Positions 1 through 8,773 of a DNA stretch of 64,000 nt are shown in pieces. Position 1 is the first letter of the stretch. Each line of letters starts with the position of its first letter. The stretch comes from Hyphomicrobiales bacterium (lineage in GTDB: Bacteria > Pseudomonadota > Alphaproteobacteria > Rhizobiales > Xanthobacteraceae), in the NCBI GenBank assembly GCA_017305715.1, contig JAFKKG010000015.1:62001-126000 (forward strand), read 5' to 3'. The notes below the pieces were generated by a model that did no database searches, was not told the DNA's origin, and worked only from the letters and a program-made list of their open reading frames with translations. The translations under genes were made by a program, and so were the position numbers.

Positions 1-1
1 C

Positions 2-328
2 GGCAATGCCGCGCTGTCGGTCTACACCGGACGTACCGATCCGAGCCAGTTTTTCAGCATCATGTTTGATCCGAAATCCTTCATCAACGCGTCGCGGATG
101 TGGGGCGCGCCGGAGCTCGAAAAGGCGATGGCGGAGTGCCGGACCACCTTCAATCTCGAAGGACGCAAGAAGGCCATTGGCAGGGTGCTGAAGATCGTCA
201 GCGACAACGCGCTCTACGTACCGCTGCTGCTGCAACCGGAACTCAACGCGATGCTGCCCAAGGTGCGCGGTTACAAGCCGAACATGCTCGGCAAGCCGCG
301 TTTCGAGGAAGTCTATTTCGCAAGCTGA
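2..328 (+). CDS. Peptide/nickel-type ABC transporter substrate-binding protein, C-terminal part (5' partial)
   Basis: The reading frame is open from the first bases of the window to a TGA at 326-328, giving about 108 residues of a protein whose start lies outside. The C-terminal stretch (ALYVPLLLQPELNAM, then a VRGYKPNMLG segment) resembles the end of family 5 (DppA/OppA-type) periplasmic solute-binding proteins. The two permeases and ATPase that follow are of the matching dipeptide/oligopeptide class, and the gap to the first permease is only 21 nt, so it should be the binding protein of the same operon. Substrate is unknown. The call rests on the context as much as on the short sequence. 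Confidence 0.75.
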   Translation, partial: GNAALSVYTGRTDPSQFFSIMFDPKSFINASRMWGAPELEKAMAECRTTFNLEGRKKAIGRVLKIVSDNALYVPLLLQPELNAMLPKVRGYKPNMLGKPRFEEVYFAS

Positions 329-349
329 CGGGCAACGGAGAGAACGCAG

Positions 350-1309
350 ATGCAAGGCAGACGTTCGTTACGCCTGATCGGCCATGGCCTGTTGCAGGCC
401 GGCCCGATCCTGGTCATGGCGACGTTCCTCGTCTTTGCGCTGATGCATCTGGTGCCCGGCGACCTCGCCTTCACGCTCGCAGGTGAGAACGCCACCCGCG
501 AGCGGGTCGAGGAAATCAGGAGCCTGTACGGGCTGGACCGGCCGGTGCTGGTGCAGTACGGCAGCTGGCTCTGGAAGATGCTGCACGGCGACCTGTCGGT
601 GTCGCTGCTGTCGGGCGAGCCGGTGCTGACGTCGATCCTGCACCGGCTGCCGGTCACGCTGCTGATCGTGTCGGCGGCGATGGCGTTGTCGCTGTTGCTC
701 GGAATTCCGCTCGGCATCCTGGCCTCGGCACGGCCGCGCTCGCTGATCGATTCGTTCGTCACGACGTTTGCCTCGATCGGCATCGCGCTGCCTAGCTTCT
801 GGCTCGCGATGATCCTGGTCTCGTTGCTCGCTCTGACATTCCAGTGGTTCCCGGTGTCCGGAATGGTGGAGCCAAAGGTGAATTTGTTCGATGCGCTCTA
901 TCATGCCTTCCTGCCCGCGGTCGCGCTGGCGGCCAGCGGGGTGGCGGAAGTGGCCCGTCAGACCCGCAGCGCGCTGATGGAGGTGCAGTCGTCGCAATAT
1001 GTGCGCACCCTGGTGGCCAAGGGGCTGCCCGCGAGCCAGATCTTCTGGAAGCACGGACTGAAGAACATCAGCGTCACGCTGTTGACGGTAACCGGCCTGC
1101 TGTTCAATCGCCTGCTTGGCGGCACCGTGGTGATCGAGGCGGTGTTTGCCATTTCCGGCATGGGAAGCCTCGTGGTCGGTGCCGCGACCGGCAAGGATTA
1201 TCCGGTCGTGCAGGGCGTCATGCTGACGATGGTCCTGATCGTGATTACGATCAACCTCGTGATCGAGATCCTCTACGCGCTGCTCGATCCCAGGGTGGCA
1301 CGGCAATGA
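350..1309 (+). CDS. ABC transporter permease, DppB/OppB family
   Basis: A 319-residue inner-membrane permease with an N-terminal transmembrane helix, a periplasmic loop with the family-typical segment LYGLDRPVLVQYGSWL, and a block of five further helices. The cytoplasmic EAA-type loop that contacts the ATPase lies around residues 220-245 (YVRTLVAKGLPASQIFWKHG). Length is normal for DppB-like subunits. Its stop overlaps the start of the next permease (ATGA at 1306-1309), which shows translational coupling. It should form the heteromeric channel of a peptide- or nickel-type importer with the next gene. Confidence 0.9.
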   Translation: MQGRRSLRLIGHGLLQAGPILVMATFLVFALMHLVPGDLAFTLAGENATRERVEEIRSLYGLDRPVLVQYGSWLWKMLHGDLSVSLLSGEPVLTSILHRLPVTLLIVSAAMALSLLLGIPLGILASARPRSLIDSFVTTFASIGIALPSFWLAMILVSLLALTFQWFPVSGMVEPKVNLFDALYHAFLPAVALAASGVAEVARQTRSALMEVQSSQYVRTLVAKGLPASQIFWKHGLKNISVTLLTVTGLLFNRLLGGTVVIEAVFAISGMGSLVVGAATGKDYPVVQGVMLTMVLIVITINLVIEILYALLDPRVARQ

Positions 1310-2160
1310 CCGCGCAATCCTCGAAACGTTCGCTGTGGCAGCGGCGTCATCTGCGCAATTTCGGACTCTATGTCAGCGCCGCCTATCTGATCGCGCTCCT
1401 GGTGCTGTCCGTGCTGGCGCCGTGGATTGCGCCGTATTCGCCGACCCATCAGGATCTCGGCGCCGTCCTGATGCCGCCGGGTCCCCAGCATCTGCTTGGC
1501 GCCGACGATCTCGGCCGCGACGTCTTCAGCCGGCTGATCTTCGGGGCGCCGTTATCGCTTTTCGGCAGCATTTTGGCGGTGCTGGTGGCGTGCGCCATCG
1601 GCTTGCCGTTCGGCCTGATCGCCGGCTTCAGCGGCGGCTGGATCGACGCCGTGATCAGCCGCACGATCGACACGATGCTGTCGTTTCCAGCGATCGTGCT
1701 CGCCATCGGGGTGACCGGCGCGCTCGGTGTCGGGTTGATCAACAGCATGATCGCGATCGGCATCGTGTTTTCGCCGACGGTGGCGCGGCTGGTGCGCGGC
1801 CAGACGCTGATAGGAAGGGAAGCGCTGTATGTCGATGCCGGGCGCTGCTTCGGGGCCACCAATACAAGGCTGGTGCTCAGGCACATCCTTCCGAACGCGG
1901 TTCAACCGGTCATCGTGCAGGTAACCCTGTTGCTGGCAACCGCGCTGCTGGCGGAAGCCAGCCTCAGCTTTCTCGGCCTCGGCGTGCAGCCGCCACAACC
2001 GAGCTGGGGAGCGATGCTGTCGCGCGCCTATCACTACATGGAAATCGAACCGTCGCAGATGTATGCGCCGGGTCTTGCGATTCTGATGACCGCGCTAGCC
2101 TTCAATACGCTTGGCGAAAGCCTGCGCGTCCTTCTCGATCCCACGATGAAGAACCGCTGA
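1306..2160 (+). CDS. ABC transporter permease, DppC/OppC family
   Basis: Translation from the ATG at 1306 gives 284 residues with a first helix near residues 21-43, the DppC-type segment HLLGADDLGRDVFSRLIFGA, and an EAA-type loop (ALYVDAGRCFGATNTRLVLR). The ATG is chosen because it overlaps the stop of the upstream permease by 4 nt. It is the second channel subunit of the importer. The frame stays open upstream of this ATG inside the previous gene, but that part is a shadow. Confidence 0.9.
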   Translation: MTAQSSKRSLWQRRHLRNFGLYVSAAYLIALLVLSVLAPWIAPYSPTHQDLGAVLMPPGPQHLLGADDLGRDVFSRLIFGAPLSLFGSILAVLVACAIGLPFGLIAGFSGGWIDAVISRTIDTMLSFPAIVLAIGVTGALGVGLINSMIAIGIVFSPTVARLVRGQTLIGREALYVDAGRCFGATNTRLVLRHILPNAVQPVIVQVTLLLATALLAEASLSFLGLGVQPPQPSWGAMLSRAYHYMEIEPSQMYAPGLAILMTALAFNTLGESLRVLLDPTMKNR

Positions 2161-2167
2161 GGCCGAT

Positions 2168-3196
2168 GTGAAGGATTCCAGCGCTTCAGATTTGATACAG
2201 AATCCCGCGGCGGCCGAGCCACTGCTCCGCGTAGAGGATCTCAGTATCTTCTTCCGCACAGCTACCGGCGAGATCCAGGCCACCGATTCCATCAGCTTCT
2301 CGGTGCGGCCCGGTGAACGGCTCGGAATCGTCGGCGAAAGCGGTTGCGGCAAGACCGTGACCGGGCTTTCGCTGCTCGGGCTGCTGCCGCGCTTCATGAC
2401 GCGGGTGACCGGCAAGGCCTATTTCGAGGGGCAGGACCTGTTGTCGATGCGGCGCGCGCGGCTCCGCAGAATTTCCGGGCCGCGGATCGGCATGATCTTT
2501 CAGGAGCCGATGCGCGCGCTCGATCCGGTGTTCACGGTCGGAGAGCAGATCTCGGAAACGCTGCGCGCGCATGTCAAGATCGGCAAGGCCGAGGCCCGGG
2601 CTCGCGTCATCGATGCGCTGGCCGAGGTCGGCATTCCCTCGCCGGAACGGCGCTACGACGATTACCCGCATTCGTTGTCGGGCGGGATGCAGCAGCGCGT
2701 GATGATCGCGATGGCGTTGATCTGCAAGCCGCGGCTCCTGATTGCCGACGAGCCGACCACCGCGCTCGACGTCACCGTGCAGGCGCAGATCATCGATCTG
2801 TTGCACACGATCAGCGAGAGGACGGGAACCGCGCTGATCTTCATCACGCATGATCTCGGTGTCGTTGCCGAACTCTGCACCCGGGTCGTTATCGTCTATG
2901 CCGGTCAGATCGTCGAGGACGCGCCGATCGAGAGGGTCTATCGCTCACCACAGCATCCCTACACGTCGGCGTTGTTCCGCTCCATGCCGAGCCTTGGCGT
3001 GCGCGGCGTGCCGCTGCCCTCGATCGGAGGGCGTGTGCCGAGCCTCGCCAATATGCCGGCGGGGTGCCGCTTCCGCGAGCGCTGCCAATATGCGCAGCCC
3101 GAATGTGTCGCCAAGCCGGCGCTCGATACCAACGAACAGGAACGGGTGCGCTGCTTCAGGGCCGGGGAACTGACCTTGCCGGGCGCTGTCGTATGA
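2168..3196 (+). CDS. Peptide-type ABC transporter ATP-binding protein, DppD/OppD family
   Basis: A 342-residue ATPase with Walker A GESGCGKT (residues 56-63), signature LSGGMQQR (170-177) and Walker B LLIADEP directly after. A C-terminal oligopeptide-transporter cysteine motif (CRFRERCQYAQPEC, around residue 302) marks it as DppD/OppD-like. It starts with GTG at 2168: the nearby ATG at 2166 is followed at once by a stop. These importers normally have two different ATPases (D and F); no DppF-like gene follows, so it either works as a homodimer or the partner is encoded elsewhere. Confidence 0.9.
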   Translation: MKDSSASDLIQNPAAAEPLLRVEDLSIFFRTATGEIQATDSISFSVRPGERLGIVGESGCGKTVTGLSLLGLLPRFMTRVTGKAYFEGQDLLSMRRARLRRISGPRIGMIFQEPMRALDPVFTVGEQISETLRAHVKIGKAEARARVIDALAEVGIPSPERRYDDYPHSLSGGMQQRVMIAMALICKPRLLIADEPTTALDVTVQAQIIDLLHTISERTGTALIFITHDLGVVAELCTRVVIVYAGQIVEDAPIERVYRSPQHPYTSALFRSMPSLGVRGVPLPSIGGRVPSLANMPAGCRFRERCQYAQPECVAKPALDTNEQERVRCFRAGELTLPGAVV

Positions 3197-3296
3197 CAAG
3201 AAAGCGGGAATGCAATGGGGTTCCTCTGATGAGATCCACAGATTCATTCAGGACAAGATGACCGTACAGGCGGTTGGTTAATCCAGGGAACAGGCG

Positions 3297-4157
3297 ATGA
3301 CGATTGCATACGAGAAGCTCAAGAACCGAAAGTTCGAAGACGTCGTCCAGACGTACGGCACGCGCGACACGCTGCTATACGCCATCGGCGTGGGTTGCGG
3401 CGACGATCCGACCGATCCGCGCGACCTGCGCTTCGCGTATGAGGAAGACCTGCAGGCGCTGCCGACCATGGCGGCGGTTTTGTGCTCGCCCGGTTTCTGG
3501 CTCAAGCAGCCCGACACCGGAGTCGACTGGCGGCACGTGCTGCATGGCGAGCAGTTCCTGTCGATCCACCGACCATTGTCGCCATCCGGAAAACTGATCG
3601 GGCGGCAGCATATCGAGGAAGTCGTCGACAAGGGTCCTGGCCGCGGTGCGCTGATCTATGTCAAACGTGAACTGACGGACGCCGAAACCGGAGAACTCGT
3701 CTGCACGGTCGGCCTGTCCAGTTTCGCGCGCGCCGATGGCGGCTTTGGCGGGCCGTCAGGCCCGACCAAGCCCGTGCACAAGATTCCAGACCGGGCGCCC
3801 GACGTGGCATGCGACCTCGCGACATGGAAACACTCGGCCCTGATCTATCGATTGAATGGAGACTACAATCCGCTGCATGCCGATCCCGCGATCGCGACAG
3901 CGGCGGGTTTCGAGCGACCGATCCTGCATGGGCTCTGCACCTACGGTGTGGCGGGCCGCGCTCTCGTTCGCAGCCTGTGTGGCAATGATGCGTCCAGGCT
4001 CCGGGAGCTCAACGTACGGTTTTCCGCGCCGGTCTATCCCGGCGAAACCATCCGCACCGAGATGTGGAAAGAAGGCGAGGGCGTCGCCGGCTTCCGTTGC
4101 CGTGTGGTCGAACGAAATCTCGTGGTGCTGGACAACGGACTGGCGAAATTTCAATGA
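3297..4157 (+). CDS. MaoC-family (hotdog-fold) acyl-CoA hydratase/dehydratase
   Basis: A 286-residue double-hotdog protein like the hydratase 2 part of the peroxisomal multifunctional enzyme. The C-terminal half has the (R)-hydratase motif YRLNGDYNPLHADP (residues 184-197), with the expected catalytic pair Asp189 and His194, and RPILHGLCTYG after it. The family hydrates trans-2-enoyl-CoA to (3R)-hydroxyacyl-CoA. It starts an operon with an acyl-CoA ligase (4-nt overlap), so it probably acts on CoA thioesters made by that ligase. The ATG at 3297 is preceded by AGGGAACAGG. Confidence 0.88.
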   Translation: MTIAYEKLKNRKFEDVVQTYGTRDTLLYAIGVGCGDDPTDPRDLRFAYEEDLQALPTMAAVLCSPGFWLKQPDTGVDWRHVLHGEQFLSIHRPLSPSGKLIGRQHIEEVVDKGPGRGALIYVKRELTDAETGELVCTVGLSSFARADGGFGGPSGPTKPVHKIPDRAPDVACDLATWKHSALIYRLNGDYNPLHADPAIATAAGFERPILHGLCTYGVAGRALVRSLCGNDASRLRELNVRFSAPVYPGETIRTEMWKEGEGVAGFRCRVVERNLVVLDNGLAKFQ

Positions 4158-5695
4158 CTGATCCAGTGGGCCGCATCGTCGTTTCCGGCGCCAATGTGCG
4201 CAGCCATGAGCAGATGCAGGACCGGATCGCGCGCATCGCGACCGGACTGGCGAAACTCGGTGTCAGGCCGGCGACGGCGGTCGCGATCCTGATGCGCAAC
4301 GACATATCCTTTCTCGAAGCGAGCGCCGGCGCGGCGCGGCTCGGTGCCTATGCGGTGCCGTTGAACTGGCATTTGGCGCCGGCCGAGATCGACTATGTGC
4401 TCGGCGACTGCGAGGCGCGGGTTCTGATCGCGCATGCCGATCTGCTGGAGCTCGTACCTCCGGCGCTATTGGAAGGAGGCAAGTTCGCTGTGATCGTGGT
4501 CGATACACCGGCCGAGGTTCGCAGCGCCTATGATCTGCCTGCCGCGAAATGTGTAGCTGCCACAGGCGCGCTACGCTGGGAGGACTGGATCGCCACCCAT
4601 GAGCCGCGCAGCGACGCGGCGACGGCGCCGCCGGAGAGCGTGATCTACACCTCCGGCACCACCGGAAAGCCAAAAGGCGTCCGCCGCAATCCGCCGACGC
4701 CGGAACAGCGCCGCGACATCGAACTGATGCGCGAGCAGGTCTATGGCTTGCGGCCCGGCATTCGGCTGCTGGTGCCGGCGCCGCTGTATCACGCCGCGCC
4801 CAATGTATTCGCGATGCGCGGTGTCCAGATCGCCGATGCGGTGATCCTGATGCCGAAATTCGAGGCGGAATCGCTGTTGCAACTGATCGAGCGGCATCGC
4901 GTGACCTCGATCGTGATGGTGCCGACCATGTTCGTGCGCCTGCTGCGGCTTCCAGCCGAAGTGCGCCGACGCTACGACATCAATTCGCTGCGGTCGGTGC
5001 ATCATGCCGCGGCGCCCTGTCCGCCTGACGTCAAGCGTGCCATGATCGAATGGTTCGGGCCAATCATCCACGAATGGTACGGCACCACCGAATCCAGCGT
5101 GGTGACCGCCTGCAACAGCGAGGAGTGGCTGGCCCGTCCCGGGACCGTCGGCCGCGCCATCAAGGGCGCGCGGATCGAGGTTGTCGACGATCATGGCGCC
5201 ATCGTGCCGGCGGGGCGTCCCGGTGAATTGTATGTCGGGCTCGATTTCTATCCAGACTTCACCTACCACAAGCGTGATGACGATCGGCGCCAGATCGGGC
5301 GCAATGGCCTGATCACCGGCGGCGACATCGGCTATCTCGACGAGGACGGATACCTTTTTCTATGCGACCGGAAAAAGGACATGATCATCTCCGGCGGCGT
5401 CAACATCTACCCGTCCGAGATCGAATCGGCGTTGCTCGGCATCGCGGCGGTGCATGATTGCGCCGTGATCGGTATTCCGGATCCGGAATATGGCGAGGCG
5501 GTATTTGCCATCGTGGTGCAGGACGGCAGCATTGACGAGGCCGCGATCCGCGACGAACTGACCAGACGGTTGGCGCGCTACAAGCTGCCGAAATCGATCG
5601 AATTCCGCGACAGCCTGCCGCGCGATGACGCCGGAAAATTGCTGAAGCGCAGCCTGCGCGAGCCCTATTGGCGCGAGGCCGCGCGGCAAATCTGA
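4154..5695 (+). CDS. AMP-binding acyl-CoA ligase (ANL superfamily)
   Basis: From the ATG at 4154, which overlaps the MaoC stop by 4 nt, the protein has 513 residues. It carries the ATP-binding motif YTSGTTGKPKGV (165-176), YGTTE, the hinge-region DRKKDMIISGGVNIYPSEIE, and the catalytic lysine in DDAGKLLKR (Lys495). It should activate a carboxylic acid to its CoA ester through an acyl-adenylate. The overlap with the hydratase and the SDR downstream suggest activation of a carboxylate or steroid-like side chain for beta-oxidation-type chemistry; the substrate cannot be read from sequence. Confidence 0.92.
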   Translation: MTDPVGRIVVSGANVRSHEQMQDRIARIATGLAKLGVRPATAVAILMRNDISFLEASAGAARLGAYAVPLNWHLAPAEIDYVLGDCEARVLIAHADLLELVPPALLEGGKFAVIVVDTPAEVRSAYDLPAAKCVAATGALRWEDWIATHEPRSDAATAPPESVIYTSGTTGKPKGVRRNPPTPEQRRDIELMREQVYGLRPGIRLLVPAPLYHAAPNVFAMRGVQIADAVILMPKFEAESLLQLIERHRVTSIVMVPTMFVRLLRLPAEVRRRYDINSLRSVHHAAAPCPPDVKRAMIEWFGPIIHEWYGTTESSVVTACNSEEWLARPGTVGRAIKGARIEVVDDHGAIVPAGRPGELYVGLDFYPDFTYHKRDDDRRQIGRNGLITGGDIGYLDEDGYLFLCDRKKDMIISGGVNIYPSEIESALLGIAAVHDCAVIGIPDPEYGEAVFAIVVQDGSIDEAAIRDELTRRLARYKLPKSIEFRDSLPRDDAGKLLKRSLREPYWREAARQI

Positions 5696-5833
5696 AGGCC
5701 ATGGGCGACCGGCGGGGCGTCACCGCCGCGCCCTTGACACTAAGTGAAAACTGTAGACAGATGACATTGACGTCAAGCGGTCCGCGAGGCCGCCGGCAAG
5801 GGCCATAAAACCCCAAAAATCGAAGAGGAACGC

Positions 5834-6757
5834 ATGGCGAGCGAAGGTTGTTTGAAGGATCGCGTGATCGTGGTGACGGGCGCCGGCCGCGGCATCGGGC
5901 GCGCCATCGCCTTGCTGGCGGCCGAGGCCGGTGGCAAGGTCGTCGTCAACGACCTCGGCGGGGCCGCCGACGGTGAGGGGGCCGGTGACCGCTCCGCCGC
6001 CGAATCCGTGGTCGATGAAATTACCAAGGCCGGCGGCATCGCCGTCGCGAACGGCGACAGCGTCGCGGAAGCCGTCAGCGCCAACCGCATCGTCCAGACC
6101 GCGATCGACAATTTCGGCCGCGTCGACTGCGTGGTCAACAATGCTGGCATCCTGCGCGATCGCATCTTCCACCGGATGTCGGTGGTCGACTTCGAGATGG
6201 TGATCAAGGTCCATTTGCTCGGAAGTTTTTATGTCGCCCGCGCAGCCGCACCTTACTTCAAAGACCAGAACGGCGGTTCGTTCATCCACTTCACCTCGAC
6301 ATCCGGCCTGATCGGCAATCTCGGCCAGAGCAATTATGCGGCCGCCAAGCTTGGCATCGTCGGCCTGTCCAAGGGCATCGCGATGGACATGGCGCGGTTC
6401 AACGTGCGTTCCAACTGCATCGCGCCGTTTGCCTGGAGCCGCCTGATCGGCACCATTCCGACCGATTCAGAGGAGACCGCGCGACGCGTCGAGCGGCTGC
6501 AGCAGATGGGTCCGGAAAAGGTTGCGCCCTTGGCGGTCTACCTGGCCAGCGATCTCTCGAAGAAGGTTTCGGGGCAGATTTTCGCCTCGCGCATGAACGA
6601 AATCTATCTGTTCAATCAGAACCGGCCGATCCGTTCCGCCCACCGCAGCGAAGGCTGGACGCCAGAGACAATTGCCGAGCACGCGATCCCGGCGATGGAA
6701 AGCAATTTCTTCCCGCTCAACCGCACCAGCGACATCATCGGCTGGGATCCGATCTGA
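5834..6757 (+). CDS. Short-chain dehydrogenase/reductase (MFE-2 / 3-hydroxyacyl-CoA dehydrogenase type)
   Basis: A 307-residue SDR with the NAD(P) motif TGAGRGIG (residues 15-22), NNAG, a serine in FTSTSGLIG and the catalytic YxxxK in SNYAAAKLG. The segment VVNDLGGAADGEG after the Rossmann motif is typical of the (3R)-hydroxyacyl-CoA dehydrogenase domain of multifunctional enzyme type 2. This fits the MaoC hydratase two genes upstream: together they would carry out hydration and oxidation of an acyl-CoA. The 138-nt gap before it may hold its own promoter. Confidence 0.9.
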   Translation: MASEGCLKDRVIVVTGAGRGIGRAIALLAAEAGGKVVVNDLGGAADGEGAGDRSAAESVVDEITKAGGIAVANGDSVAEAVSANRIVQTAIDNFGRVDCVVNNAGILRDRIFHRMSVVDFEMVIKVHLLGSFYVARAAAPYFKDQNGGSFIHFTSTSGLIGNLGQSNYAAAKLGIVGLSKGIAMDMARFNVRSNCIAPFAWSRLIGTIPTDSEETARRVERLQQMGPEKVAPLAVYLASDLSKKVSGQIFASRMNEIYLFNQNRPIRSAHRSEGWTPETIAEHAIPAMESNFFPLNRTSDIIGWDPI

Positions 6758-6776
6758 TCGGTCCATGAGTTGATCG

Positions 6777-8396
6777 ATGGGACCATCAGCCGAATGTCTA
6801 CATCCGTTTGAAGGGCTCGATCTGGGCTGGCTGCTGGCCATGCAGGCTGGCGAACGCGGTGATCATCCGTTCATCGTGTTCGAGCCGTTCGATCGGCCTG
6901 CCGTCGTCTTCAGTTACCGGCAGTTTCATGCGCAGGCGCTGCGTCTGGCGCATGGATTGCTGGCCCGCGGGATCGGGCCCGGCGATCGCGTCATCGTTCA
7001 TCTCGACAACTGTCCCGAATTCCTGCTGAGCTGGTGCGCCTGTGGCCTGATCGGCGCCATCGCGGTCACCACCAACACCCGTTCCTCGGCAGAGGAACTC
7101 GGCTATTTTGCCAACCATAGCGAAGCGGTCGCCGCGATTACGCAACCGCGTCTGGCGGCGCTGATCCGGGCGGCCTGTCCTGCGTTGCGATGGATCGCGG
7201 TGACCGATCACGATTCCGGCGAGCCGTGCGCGGCAGCCACTAAACCGGAACAGGCCGAGCAATTCAGCAGGCTGCTGGTTGACACGGTGGCCGCGCTGCC
7301 GGCTGTGGGCCCACTGACCTCGCTGGCCATTCAGTATACGTCGGGGACGACTTCCCGGCCGAAGGCGGTGCTGTGGACGCATGCCAATGCATTGTGGGCG
7401 GCGCGCACCAGCGCGAGCCATGAGGGCCTGCGTCCTTACGACATCCATCACTGCGTCTTGCCGCTGTTTCACACCAACGCGTTGTCCTACTCGTGGCTGG
7501 CGTGCCTGTGGGCGGGCGCGACGCTGATCCTGCAGCCACGCTTTTCATCCAGCCGCTTCTGGGACATTGCCTCGCGACACCGCTGCACCTGGAGCTCCAT
7601 TACCGCGTTCTGCTATCGGGCGCTGCTCAATGTCGAGATGCCGAAAACACACTTCTTCCGGAACTGGGGCATCGCCTTCTCGGATCCGGTCGTGATCGAG
7701 AAATTCGGCATCCGGCCGCTGAGCTGGTGGGGCATGACCGAGACCCTGACGCACGGCCTGATCGGCTTTCCTCACATGCCGGTTCCGCTCGGCGCGATCG
7801 GCCGGCCTGCGCCGGAATACAACATCCGCATCCTCGGTCCAGATGGCCGCCAGGTGCAGCGTGGCGAGACCGGCGCGCTGCATATCGGCGGTGTCAGGGG
7901 CATTTCGCTGTTCAAGGAATACTTCCGAAATACGGAGGCAACGGCGGCCGCGTTCGATGCCGAAGGTTTCATGAACACCGGCGATCAGGTGACGCTGCTC
8001 GCCGACGGCTCGATCCGTTTCGCAGATCGCGTCAAGGACATGTTGAAGATCGGTGGCGAGAATGTCGCCTCGCTCGAGATCGAGCGCGTCATCAATGGCA
8101 TTGACGGCATCGAGGAAGCAGCCGTGATCGCCTGCCCTCACCCGATGCTGGACGAAATCCCCGTGGCGTTCGTGCGGGTGGGCGGCTCGCTTGCGGGGGC
8201 CGATGAAGCCGTGGTGGCCTCCCGGGTGATCGCATCCTGCAGAAGCCTGCTGGCGGATTTCAAGGTTCCGCGCGAGGTCCATGTGCTGGAGGATTTTCCA
8301 CGCGTGAGTGTTGGCAAGATCGCCAAGCCGCGATTGCGCGAACTGCGGCTGCAAAAGGTGGGCGACCGGGCAATCTCTGATCCCGGCCGCGGGTGA
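6777..8396 (+). CDS. AMP-binding acyl-CoA ligase, second copy
   Basis: A 539-residue ANL-family ligase. The ATP motif reads YTSGTTSRPKAV, so the usual GKPKG is partly altered; the aromatic WWGMTE motif, DRVKDMLKIGGENV and the C-terminal lysine (Lys514, in SVGKIAKPR) are kept. It is not close to the ligase at 4154, so the two probably have different substrates. It lies 19 nt after the SDR. The start ATG at 6777 has no clear ribosome-binding site. Its stop overlaps the next small ORF by 4 nt. Confidence 0.88.
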   Translation: MGPSAECLHPFEGLDLGWLLAMQAGERGDHPFIVFEPFDRPAVVFSYRQFHAQALRLAHGLLARGIGPGDRVIVHLDNCPEFLLSWCACGLIGAIAVTTNTRSSAEELGYFANHSEAVAAITQPRLAALIRAACPALRWIAVTDHDSGEPCAAATKPEQAEQFSRLLVDTVAALPAVGPLTSLAIQYTSGTTSRPKAVLWTHANALWAARTSASHEGLRPYDIHHCVLPLFHTNALSYSWLACLWAGATLILQPRFSSSRFWDIASRHRCTWSSITAFCYRALLNVEMPKTHFFRNWGIAFSDPVVIEKFGIRPLSWWGMTETLTHGLIGFPHMPVPLGAIGRPAPEYNIRILGPDGRQVQRGETGALHIGGVRGISLFKEYFRNTEATAAAFDAEGFMNTGDQVTLLADGSIRFADRVKDMLKIGGENVASLEIERVINGIDGIEEAAVIACPHPMLDEIPVAFVRVGGSLAGADEAVVASRVIASCRSLLADFKVPREVHVLEDFPRVSVGKIAKPRLRELRLQKVGDRAISDPGRG

Positions 8397-8692
8397 TTGT
8401 TCTCGGTGAGCTTGATTTCAGTGAAAGCACGGACAGGTCGCCGAAGGACGTCGTCGGCGATTTCGAACGGGGGCTGATTACCGAGACCTTGCGCAGACAT
8501 CATGGCGACGTTCTCGCCGTCAGCGAGAGTCTTGGCATATCCAAGAAGACGCCCTACGACAAAATGTGGCGTTATGCGCTTTCCGGAGAAGGGTTTCGGT
8601 CGTCTCCCGGTGGCATTGGCGAGCCGTTGACTCGATATCTCGTTCGTCCGAAAAAAAGCAAGAAGTTCGTGAAAACGGGCTGCCGATTTTGA
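8393..8692 (+). CDS. Orphan Fis-type helix-turn-helix domain (DctD/NtrC C-terminus-like), 99 aa
   Basis: Residues about 24-64 (FERGLITETLRRHHGDVLAV and then ESLGISKKTPYDKMWR) match the C-terminal Fis DNA-binding domain of sigma-54-dependent regulators such as DctD, where ALGIPRKTLYDKL is usual. The receiver and AAA+ domains that normally precede it are missing, and the region upstream is the acyl-CoA ligase in a different frame. A GTG start at 8393 overlaps the ligase stop (GTGA). The tail after residue 65 is basic and not recognisable. It is either a remnant of a deleted regulator or a small stand-alone DNA-binding protein. Confidence 0.55.
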   Translation: MIVLGELDFSESTDRSPKDVVGDFERGLITETLRRHHGDVLAVSESLGISKKTPYDKMWRYALSGEGFRSSPGGIGEPLTRYLVRPKKSKKFVKTGCRF

Positions 8693-8773
8693 AGAGGGAG
8701 CGGCGTTACCAATTTCCTGAACGACTCCGGCGCAGGTCGAGGGATTCAAAGCGTACAGGATGAGCCGTCCGCG

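Noticed and set aside
368-1306. Long open frames antisense to the ABC permease and to many other genes
   Set aside because: They are shadows caused by high GC third positions; products are His/Arg/Asp-rich with no domains.
3194-3262. Short ORF of 22 codons overlapping the end of the ABC ATPase gene
   Set aside because: No ribosome-binding site, no hydrophobic or conserved pattern, and the overlap looks incidental.
5734-5776. TTGACA and the palindrome TTGACGTCAA upstream of the SDR at 5834
   Set aside because: No -10 hexamer at a proper distance gives more than 2-3 matches, and a 10-bp palindrome alone is weak evidence.
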